The translations under genes and the position numbers were made by a program. Under the pieces are notes generated by a model. The model was given only the letters and a program-made list of their open reading frames with translations. It was not told the DNA's origin and did not search any database. Positions 1 through 10,200 of a DNA stretch of 64,000 nucleotides are shown here, piece after piece. Source of the DNA: Anadara kagoshimensis. Its lineage: Eukaryota; Mollusca; Bivalvia; Arcoida; Arcidae. Position 1 is the first letter of the stretch, and the number at the start of each line of letters is the position of its first letter. Where the stretch lies: NCBI GenBank assembly GCA_021292105.1, contig CM037872.1, forward strand, positions 11,744,791-11,808,790. Reading direction: 5' to 3'.

Positions 1-224
1 GTTATTCTTTCAAGTTTTAATCTGATTATCCTAATATTTTTACACATTCTTGTGTAAAGTTATAAATATAGACATCAAGTTTATCCAAAGACATATAAAA
101 CCATGTACCGCCTCAGGGCTCGGCACTATTGAAGGGAATCATGCTCACTACATTCCGTCTTGGTTGCCAATGAATGCAAAATGTTGTGGTATGAACCGAA
201 CGCAAAGTTTGTTCCGAAAGGAAT

Positions 225-283
225 CACGTGACTTTGTTTACTAGAGTGAATTGTGGGATTTCCCGGCAAAATTTGTTCACGTG
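225..283 (+). promoter_or_regulatory. CDCA7: Candidate CDCA7 promoter-proximal region: two CACGTG E-boxes and an E2F-like site
   Basis: Two perfect CACGTG E-boxes lie at 225-230 and 278-283. Between them, TTTCCCGG at 259-266 is one base from an E2F half-site. All sit in or just before the inferred first exon, which ends at a strong donor at 340. Vertebrate CDCA7 (JPO1) is a known Myc and E2F target, so the sites are plausible, but no transcription start can be placed from sequence alone. The functional role is inference. Confidence 0.4.
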
Positions 284-339
284 GGTGAAGTTAGCGTGGG
301 TATTGCTGCTGCTGACCGCAAGACATACCTACATGATTT
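245..339 (+). other. CDCA7: CDCA7 exon 1 (5' UTR), 3' boundary only
   Basis: A strong splice donor (TTT|GTAAGTATCG) at 340 closes an exon whose start is unknown. The frame that would continue into exon 2 is open from an in-frame TAG at 242-244 but contains no ATG, so the exon is best read as 5' UTR. Exon 2 begins after the pyrimidine-rich acceptor ending at 1119. Confidence 0.5.
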
Positions 340-769
340 GTAAGTATCGCTGCATCATGTAATATAAATATGCATAGACAGTTTAGAAATGCATTCAGTC
401 AATGCATATTCAATAGGATGCTAATATAATCCGATTTATTATATAGATTTAAAAAAAATATTTCAGTTCCAAAGTAGTGCATAAAAATTTAGTAAAAATA
501 AGTTGTCAAATCGCTCTTAAAAGTTCCACACCAAAATTCAAGTTTATGACAAACCTCCAACAAAATAAAAATAAGTTATGGTTTATTTGGCTGAATAGTC
601 AACTATGTTATTTTTAACTGGTTAAATCATTTGTGCACGATTATCAAGTAGGCGTATTTTCGAGTTTCTGAAGTTTGGCGGGAGATGCAACTAATCGGCA
701 AAAAAAAGTTAAAATTGTGTTTAAAGTTATTTGAATTTTGATATTTTCATTAAAAAAGAGCAATGTTCA
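340..769. other. CDCA7 intron 1, AT-rich stretch with an E2F-type site
   Basis: No gene or recognisable repeat was seen. TTTGGCGGGA at 674-683 matches the E2F consensus closely. The remainder is AT-rich. Confidence 0.4.
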
Positions 770-1065
770 ATCATCGGGGTTTGTAACAATTTTTTTGAAA
801 ACGCCAGTCAAATGAAAACAACAGTTTTTGACCATATTTTAAAAAATTATGGTTACAGACCCCTGTGGTTCAATCTAGGATTTTTTAGGAGTGTTAATTT
901 TTCAAAAACTTCATAACATCAGTATTTTGGCATGGCATTCATCAGATCTGACAGTGCATCAGTCGATGAAGGTCTTAACAATGAGGTCGCTTGGCAAATT
1001 AATGGTTAAATGACCTATGCATGGCCCCTTCAGATATGAATCTGATCACTGCCTTTTAAACTTAT
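770..1065 (+). repeat. Dispersed repeat R2, copy 1 (CDCA7 intron 1)
   Basis: This stretch aligns, with gaps, to 10,830-11,012. Shared blocks include 'cataacat', 'cttaacaat', 'ttggcaaa' and 'atggcccctt' in the same order. It ends about 54 bases before the exon 2 acceptor. The other copy ends about 25 bases before the exon 10 acceptor. Family unknown. Confidence 0.5.
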
Positions 1066-1119
1066 AAGAGAGTCTTTATAGAATTTTTGTTTTCAGTTCA
1101 TATTTTGTTTCTTTTTCAG

Positions 1120-1234
1120 TATCTCTGAAGACAGTCTTAGAATATTTCAGAAGAAACGTTTAAATTTGAAGATGGCCAGTTTGAGTGAATATGAACAACT
1201 GAGGCATAAAAATCTTGAGGACAATAAAGTTATC
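1120..1234 (+). CDS. CDCA7: CDCA7 exon 2 (first coding exon; CDS from 1172)
   Basis: The acceptor is TTTCTTTTTCAG ending at 1119 and the donor is GTAAGA at 1235. The coding part begins [16 protein letters not shown] and ends in phase 0. The frame is open upstream of the ATG through the whole exon, so an N-terminal extension from an unseen alternative first exon cannot be excluded. Confidence 0.8.
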
Positions 1235-4200
1235 GTAAGATGATTGTACTATGCCTATGGTTAAAAAAACTGTGTTGACAGTTTGTGGCAATTCAGTGAT
1301 TTTGTTTACCAAAAATTACTACCAAATAAAGGTAGTTTCCCCTGGGGAAAAATGACAAAAATTTCCGAAATTGACTCCAAGGGCTGTGAGTTTGAATCCT
1401 GCATGATAGGGGCATGTTGTGATCTTAAGCAGGTTACTGAATTTATCATTGCTTCCGACTCGCCCAGTGGCAGGATAATGATCAGGTGTGGCAGCAGCCT
1501 CGGCAGCTGCTGTCTCATTGAGCTAGCACCTAAAAAGTCGCCCCGAGTGCGCACTAGTACAAAGCAGACATACGCACAATACACACTGTTTAGTCATGGT
1601 TACATCGGGTAGCCTAGTGTAATCTGGCTGACACTAGCACCACACTGCAAAAATGAAAATGTGCCCATACAAGCCTAATGACTATTAAAGGTGTCTAATA
1701 TAGTAAAGTAAAAAAAAAAAAAAAAGAAAAAAAAGAGGAGTAACCATCATAACAACTAAGATGAATATCTGATGTTTAGATGGTTACTTTTGGCTGTGTA
1801 TCATTTGATAATTGATAAATCTTAGAGACTTTTATTTTAACTCATAAACAGTATTAAACCTTAATTTCCATTATACCAGAATAAAACTGCTGCTAAATTT
1901 TCTAGGTTTACAGAATAATTTTGTTTTTCTTTTTCTTTTTAGCTTGAGAAACTTATGTCAGAATTGAAAGACGGTGTAGCAGTCAGACCAATAAGGAACC
2001 CAGGAAGAGTAAGTATTAACTATCATTCCATTCCCTGATTGTTAATAAACAAAGCCACACAGCTCATAGATGTGTGATCACCAAAAATTTCTCATGACCA
2101 GTTAAAAGTTTTTCCTTCTGTGGATCAAGTGTTCTAAAATTGTGTGTATGGATTACAGTGCCTCTCGCTGCCTAGGTGTGAACCCATTGTTGGAGGTATC
2201 CTATTGCATGAAAGTGTCAGTTCACTTGCAAATGATCGGGGGTTTTCTCTTGGCACTCTGATTTCCTCCACCATCACTGAATTGACTGCCTTAGTATATA
2301 GGTGAAAAATTCTTGACAAGGGAATAAAACAGCATTACTCCAGTCAATCAGGGTTTTAAAGACACTTTGTTCAAACATAAATAGAAGTCCTCATCATGGA
2401 AAAAAGGGGGTTTAAATGTTTAAAGATGCAAGACTGATCATGACAAGGTTTGAAATGCATGTGTTTTTAAATTTCAGCCTTATTTTCAATGAGTGGTCCA
2501 AAAGGGTTTTTCGTCAGTTTGTCGTAGTTTTTATTTCCAAAGTGAAACCTGAAATGCACATATTTTCTTGTTTGATCTTAATTTTCTGCAAGTCATATAA
2601 ATGGTGTCATTCTCAGTAATTTTTATTTTGTTGATCATTGTAGAGACCTAAGTCACACAGACAATCTGATCCTATTGAGGGACCAATCAGGAGAAACCCA
2701 TCTAGGAATGCTAGATTTAGTACCATCAACTACAGTCCTCCCAGAACACGCGCCAGACGTGGATCATTCTCGTCTTCAGTATCTTCATCTTCGTCAACAT
2801 CGCCAGTCACATCACCAAATGTAAGAAAATTTTTGACTACTGCATACATTTGTCTATTAATACTAACAAAATCCTGGCAAAAAGCAAAAATGTTTAGAAA
2901 TGAAAACGATGAAATTTAAAAAAAAAAAAAAAAAAAAAATGTGGTTGAGGCATAATGACATAATACTCCAAATCATGCAGTTCAGCATCACTAAAATCAG
3001 TTTGGTCAGTTACCAATCGGAGACTTTTTATATCATTGTTATTTCTCTAATATATTACTATTTTTATTTCATTTAAAAAAACAAAAACATTTTGTCATTC
3101 AGAGATTAAAGAAATTCTGTCTTTTTGAGTTTTCCACACATTTGCAGATCAATTTGCTGGCTATATATATATCAGAGGTCCGGAAACGGTCATATTTGCC
3201 GCACATGTCCGTCAAAAATTTAATTTTGACCGACATGAAAAATTGCCAGTGGGACATATTTTTTTTTGGACATTTTTTTCCATTTTACAACAGGAATATT
3301 AAAGGGACAAATCAGTTTTCGGTCCGACAAAAGTAAACTACCTCTAGTCTGTCTGTCGGTCTTTTAAACTCCACCTGACTTCACTACAGTAAGTGTATTG
3401 TCCTTTCCACGTGTTTACCTGTCAACTACAACTCGATCTAATTATCAGGTGATTGTTTATTAATCAGTAAATACCTGTGGACTTAAGTTTTTTTTTTTTT
3501 GCTTGTACAATACAATATACTTGTGGATGTGTATTGGGACATGTTTGGATATATGTGTTAGTCTGGTAGATTATTATGTCTTTGGTGGAGAGACATCTAG
3601 TTTTTACTCCATTTCTGCCTCCCACATTTTGTCTACTGCTTTTCTATTACTATTACCGTATATACTCGCCTAAAACCCGCCCTGGGGCATAACCCGCACC
3701 CCTATTTCACCCTGAATATCCCAGGAATATTTGTATTCGCAGAATTAACCCGCACCCAGAAAATATTTTGATAATTCAAGGCATTATAGAAGATCGACAA
3801 ACCGGAAGTTACGGTAATTTTCAAGTTGAAAGTAAATTTTGATCTTTATTGTATTTTTGTTATTATTATTTGTGATATTTTTTATATAAAATTTGATCAA
3901 TAAAGTCTTTGAAATAAATAAATAAATAATTAATTAAGGTAAGTATGAGTAAAGTTGTCACGTGTAACACAATAGCCGTTGGCAAAAAAGTAAATACCTG
4001 GTCACCTGTAATTAACTTTAATCAAGTCTTCACGGTAACACCTCGCGTGTGTCTTGTTTGTTTAATGATTGAAGCCATTCCCGATTCCTTATTCATTGAT
4101 ATAATCATCCATAATTACCGGGACCCGTGTGTATATGTTGAAGAAGAAAGCGCCACCATTACAAACACTATATATTCCTATATATCAGAGGTCATACGGC

Positions 4201-7200
4201 GCTTTCGTATCTGTCGGTTTTGAGTAAAAAGTGCCAGGATTCGACAATCGCTTATCGGGATATTAATAAAATTTATTCAAATTTAATTTGCAATTCCGAC
4301 ATGTTTAGATTTCAAACATAACAAAATAATGAATACGAATATTTTTTTCACAAAGTTCAAACAACCGGAGGTCGTCCTAGTTATTGACCAATACTCTCGA
4401 ATGCAAAACCACGTGTCATTCTGAACAATATAATGTGGTGATATTTGAGCAATAGATCATCAACTTTACATAATATAGACAGTCCGGTATTGTTAAATCT
4501 GAAACATTAGTCTAAAAACGCTATAACCACCCCACTTGTTTAAACAAATCATGCAATACATATCACAACCTTTGCACATGATCAAACTTTGACTTCCTTT
4601 GTCGGTGATAACAAGATGTGTATTACCCCATCTCACGATCGGGAGTCAAAAAGTACATGTTTTATTCAAGCTATCTTCATCGTTTGTATCCATACATGTA
4701 AAAAATAATATCTTCATACATGTTGACTTTACATCAGCCATTCAGACATTAAATAATAAATATACAATCCTGAAATAAATTGGCCAACATCGATTGTGAT
4801 GACGATTTTATCCCATTTTCAGTACATATACTTGCGGCGTACATGGAAAATTCAACCGATTTCACGCTAGATCGTCAATATCTGCAGCAAGTTTTTTGTA
4901 AAACTGCACGAATAACCCGCACCCCCCTTCTCAAATTTTAAATTTTTGTCAAAAAAGTGCGGGTTTTTGGCAAGAATATACAGTAATTACTTCATGAAAC
5001 TTCACAGAAACAATCTCTAAATAGAGTAGTTGAGCCATTGGCTATTCATGTGGCGGGTGTAGCTAGCTAAACAGGAGGTGCTTACCCTTCCGTAGCACCT
5101 GGCCTCACTTCACTGGTGGAATTTCACATGTTTAACCGAACTTGTCTGTTTCTACTTTGTGTTTGGATTGTGATTTGGACATGGATTAGTATGTTTGTGT
5201 TTTATGTGATCATTTACTTGTTCGTTCTTGGGACATTTTTTTGAAATGGTAGCCTGTTTTAGTTATAACTTGTTTCATATTCATTCTTTACAGAAACTAC
5301 AAGTCAGATTTGGATTTTTTCAAAAACCAGGAAGAAAGGACGATGTGCTTGATGGCACTGAATCTGATGGCAGTAATGATGTATGTATCAAAGAGGAAAA
5401 AAACTTAATGATTCAATTCTTTGAAAAAATGGCGTCGAGAATCTGGCGTTTTCTGGTCCATTTCTTTTAAGTGATTGGGAATTGACGGATCGCAGGACAC
5501 GCCCACAATGTTTCGACAAAGGCCCGTCATGCTTGAATTACACGCAAAAAGAATAAAAACTCTGCCTGAATTGTGCGGTTTAATGACGTCACTGACACTA
5601 AAACGTCATCAGTTGCCGTGACGCTGCTTTGGTACCGTTATGGCAGTCAGTGTCGGAACATTGTGGGTGTGGGGCCAAAGAAAAAGGGGGATATTATTAA
5701 TATAATATAGTGATGCATGTTTGTTCATCTATGTGTCGCACATTTTGTCTCCACCGTTTCTCTAATACAGTTCATTAGATATTGATGAAACTTTACAGAA
5801 ATTATTAGTGAGAGGTGTTTCACTTTTATATAGTTTTCCTATTCTAATTTAATGATTTTTCTAGAAGTTGCAGCTCTTTGAAAACCCCTTGACAGAGGAG
5901 CTTGCTTTCACCAATTCAGGGATTTATCAGGGTCTTTTGGGAAAAGGTCCTAAACTAAAAATTAGGAAAAAACTATCAACTTTTTGCTCATTTTGGGAAA
6001 ACTTCAACATCTGTCAGAAGTCGGTTTACTCAGGTCTCAGAAGTGGTATCTTCATCTTCCTTTGTAGATGTTGTTTTAAAATAATCTAGAATCTTTTACT
6101 TGATTTTGCTGATTTGGTGGGTTTTACAAAATTAACTTTCGTTTTCGTTTAAAAACAACACAATTTTCTAATTGGGAGTTTTCTCAGCCGATTTTGGGAA
6201 AAAAATCAGGTTTTTTTTCATTGGGAATGAGGCCGAATTTCGGCCGTAAATAGGCCCTTGATGATTCCCTGCGATTGCTTGTGTAATTCTAAATAAAAAA
6301 TCTTGTGTTTGTTGCAGAATGAAGGTGAAGATGAATTTGAAGACAAATTACCAAAAAGAGCCTACTCAATGATCCGTGACCAGCGTTCTGCTGATGAAAT
6401 AACTGACGAAGATTTAGCCCTAGTAGCCAATTTTGTCAGTGAGAAAAAATATGACAGTTTTTATGTAAGTTTATATAATGTTTAGTTCTTTATTTTGAAG
6501 TTATGGTTATATCTAACGTATAAAAGTGCCCATTGTAGGCAGTAGATTTTGTAAACAAACTGGGCATGATAAACAATTGTTCTATATATGCATAGCCTGC
6601 AATCTATATAGCATGGTCAAAGCAGGGATTTTTCTGGGTATCCACAGGGTCCGGTAAAGGGACCCATTCCCAATGCAAAAAAACATACATTTTTCCCAAT
6701 TCTGTAGTAAAAAATTCCCAATTAGCTATGTTTATCAATTTTTTGAGAAAAAAAATTTCACAAGATCATCAACATCATATTCGGAGGATATCTCGTTCTG
6801 ATAACGATTTTAATCTATATTAACCCACATTTTGCTGGATGATTTATATAGAGACAAAAGAGACAGCACTATTTTGCTGTGAACACCGATATAATTTGCT
6901 CAATTACCAGTATTCTAGTGGTCTAGAATTTCTAATATGTTGTTGTGATTTTTCCCCAAATTACATTTTTGTTGAGCATTTTCCCAATTTCATCCCAAGG
7001 TCCTTTTCCCAAAAAGATCAGAAAAATCCCTGCAAAGATGCATCAATTTTAAATGTAATAGTCTAGGACCCAGATGTTCATAAACTCTGTAAACCTAGCC
7101 ACTTGGTTTGTGAATTCTTGTGTCTTGCATAGAAAGTGATATTTTGGAATTATGGACTTTATGAAAAACTTTGTGAACTTTGGAAAGCAATTATGCAAGA

Positions 7201-10200
7201 AACCGTGGGTTTAACTTGTGAACAAAAATTTGACTCCTGTGCAGCCTACTTTAAACCAAGTTTTGTTTTCAGTTTTAGTTTTAAGAAATAATTTTAATAT
7301 GTGGGTAACAGTGTAGATTGATGACAATTAGTTGACAATAATGACTATGTTGCCATATTAACAAAGTTTTTATTATTTTCAGGGAACAACATGTCACCAA
7401 TGTAGACAGAAAACCAACGATATGAAGACTATATGTAGATCACCAAAATGTTTTGGAGTAAGAGGACAGGTAAAAGCTATCTCAAGCTTCTTATTCAATG
7501 CCAAAAACGACCAAGCTTTGAAAATTCAAATAAACTCATAATTTTGATCTTGTCATACCCTGGTATTTAAAAGCAGTATTTAACACTGTTAGTCTAGAGC
7601 AGTCATGTGACATCAGGGGTTCAGAATTGTGTTTTGTACTGGAAAGTCCAAGACCTTTTGCCTTTAATTTTGGCAGGTCCAGCATAGTTTTAAAAATTCT
7701 ATATCGGAGCTTAATGGTCCATGTGCAATAATGTTATCATATAGAAAAATGATTATCTTGGGGAAAAAACAACCACCAGTAGGTCCATCTGACTTTTACA
7801 GTCTAAATATCAAAGAGTCCCAATGTAAAATCAATACGTCTGGGACCTCAGACTGAATATTTAATATTCTAATGCATTTAATATCGGTGCATATTGCATT
7901 CATTGGGGGTATATAGTGATAGGGGTGTCCGCCCTTGTGTCCGTCTGTCCTTCCGTTACACTTTAGGGTACCTATTTCTTATCCGCAACTCCTCCTAAAC
8001 CTTTCAATGGATTTTCATGTAACTTTCACACAATCTTTGTGATATAATGTAGATGTGCACCTCCTATTTAAAAATTTGATCCAATGGATTTCTGGGAGCA
8101 GGGGGTATTTTTTGGGAGCTTGTGGCTCACAGTTTTTCAAGTTTCACTTATGTTGAGGCATTCAGTTCAGGTATAGTAGAGGAAATCTGAGTGTCAGGAG
8201 AAAACTGCTGACCTTTGACAAGCAACCTAATAAACTCTCTCACTAGGATCAGTCTCGAGGGAAGTTCTAACCCTATGTTGGTAAGAAGGGCTCTGATCTT
8301 AAGTGTGTGTTTGATACCTCTTGGCTACAGAGTATAGTGTGTCAAGTTTGACCTGCTCGTTTGACCTTTAATTTGAATATTCAAAAACACAAGTCCATAT
8401 TGTGTTTTAGGGGTTATATAAAGTTGATATAAGGATAGATAATATTATTACTAGGGATGGGTATTATCAAAATTTTTGTATCACGATATATTATGATACG
8501 CAGATGCTGTATCACGATACGTATCATAATATATTATGTTAGAACTGAGGAAGGCAAAGAGCCTTTTACAATGTTGAATTCGCTGTTGTCGGCCATGTTG
8601 TTAATAACACGTTGTTATGGAGCAAGGTTCGTATTTTGATTTGGCTGTTTCGTATCTGGTTTGATAGCTTTACCTATAGTAAGACCTAATATTTATATAA
8701 ATTCCAGTCAGTTGAGTTTATAAACAAATCGGACGCCTCTACAGCAGTTTGTGTGTTCATTTAAGCTATAAAAAGACAGGTTACTTGACTTTTAAAAAAT
8801 ACCGGTATTACCGGATAGGATCTGTCATATCCCGATACGTATGTATTATGAAATTGTATTGTGATATACCGGTAAACCGATAATACCGCGCACCACTAAT
8901 TATTACTGGTTATTGACTGATTATAATAATGAAACATGCTGTCTTATCTTAATTACACAGTCCAATCTAATATTCAAATCAAAGGTCAAATGGCCAGGTC
9001 AAACTTCACATGCTATATATACTAATAATAAAACATTGTATTTGATTTCCAAGAGATATGTACTTGTATAAATATGTGTGTGGATTTCATATTTTACAGT
9101 TTTGTGGCCCTTGTCTTAAAAACCGTTACGGAGAAATTGCTCAAGATGCTCTGAAAAATCCAGTAAGTAAATAAAAAGCTAAAAGGAAAACTTGATAATG
9201 TATAAAAAGCTACGACTATAACTTGTTATTCATTAAAGTAATATTATTATGGAAAACGAGAGATTTTTCTGTCCATTTTGGGAAAGGGACTTTGGAATCA
9301 AATTGGGGAAAATCAATCAACAAAATCCACATTTGGGGGATGAAGAAGCTCTTAAAATATTTCAGTATGTGTATACAAATGTGTTTCAATTGAGTTGCCT
9401 CCCTTGTGCCAGACACAATCACTTGTATAACTATATGTTACTGCAGTGCGGGTTATTACAGATAATGTTGGCTGTTGTTAGAATTGCTCTGTTTTGTTTT
9501 AAAAAAATCTGTCTTGCACAATGCAAGGCAAGTGATAAGATGCATCAATAAATTTTTTATTTTATTTTATGTATTAACTATTTCAGGCCTGGATTTGTCC
9601 CCCTTGTCGTGGAATTTGTAACTGTAGTTTTTGTAGAAAGAAGGCGGGTAAATCCTGTACAGGCATATTGATACACTTAGCTAGAGAGAACGGCTTTACT
9701 AGTGTCAACGATTATCTACAAAGGTAAACATTCATTTAACCCCTTCAAACAAAGTGGATGCACCACTATAGTAGCTCAAAGTGGATGCACCACTTTAGTA
9801 GCTCAAATTGGTAGAGTGCTTGCTTTGTATTGAGGTCGTTGGTTCAAACCCTGGCCAGGGTCTGACCAAGACTTGAAAGATAAAAAGTGACTGTTCTTTC
9901 GCCAACCACTTAGCATTTAGATAAGAGTCGTATGCCCTTCGTAAGAGACCTTTAAAACTGATGCCACATTCACGGAAAGCATGACACATTGAGAAACTCT
10001 CCCTGCACATTGCCTCAAGTAAACGGCAAACGTCAAAATTTCTGTTGATTCACCTTTAGCTGGTGACATCTTGGTATAATTCTTGAGAGGTAAAACTTAA
10101 TTCAATCAATCAATCCAAACTAAAATGGTTTTTGGAATTAGTAGTAATTGCTAAGTATGTGCTGCTTGATATCGAACCAAAATCTTGTAAAAATGATGTT

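Larger units (their letters stand above)
333..1163 (+). other. Upstream ORF split over exons 1 and 2 (16 codons)
   Basis: If exon 1 (to 339) is spliced to exon 2 (from 1120), an ATG at 333-335 opens a 16-codon reading frame. It ends at TAA 1161-1163, eight bases before the main CDCA7 ATG at 1172. It is in a different frame from CDCA7 and ends before the main start, so it could damp translation or allow reinitiation. Whether it is in the mRNA depends on the real transcription start. Confidence 0.35.

Noticed and set aside
1283-1612. 109-codon open frame with Cys-rich stretch, + strand
   Set aside because: Lies within the intron 2 SINE-like element and is matched by an equally open frame on the other strand.
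7250-7320. Alternative last exon of CDCA7 in intron 6
   Set aside because: It lies upstream of the zinc-finger exons 7-9 and would delete the conserved domain. Kept only as a duplication relic.
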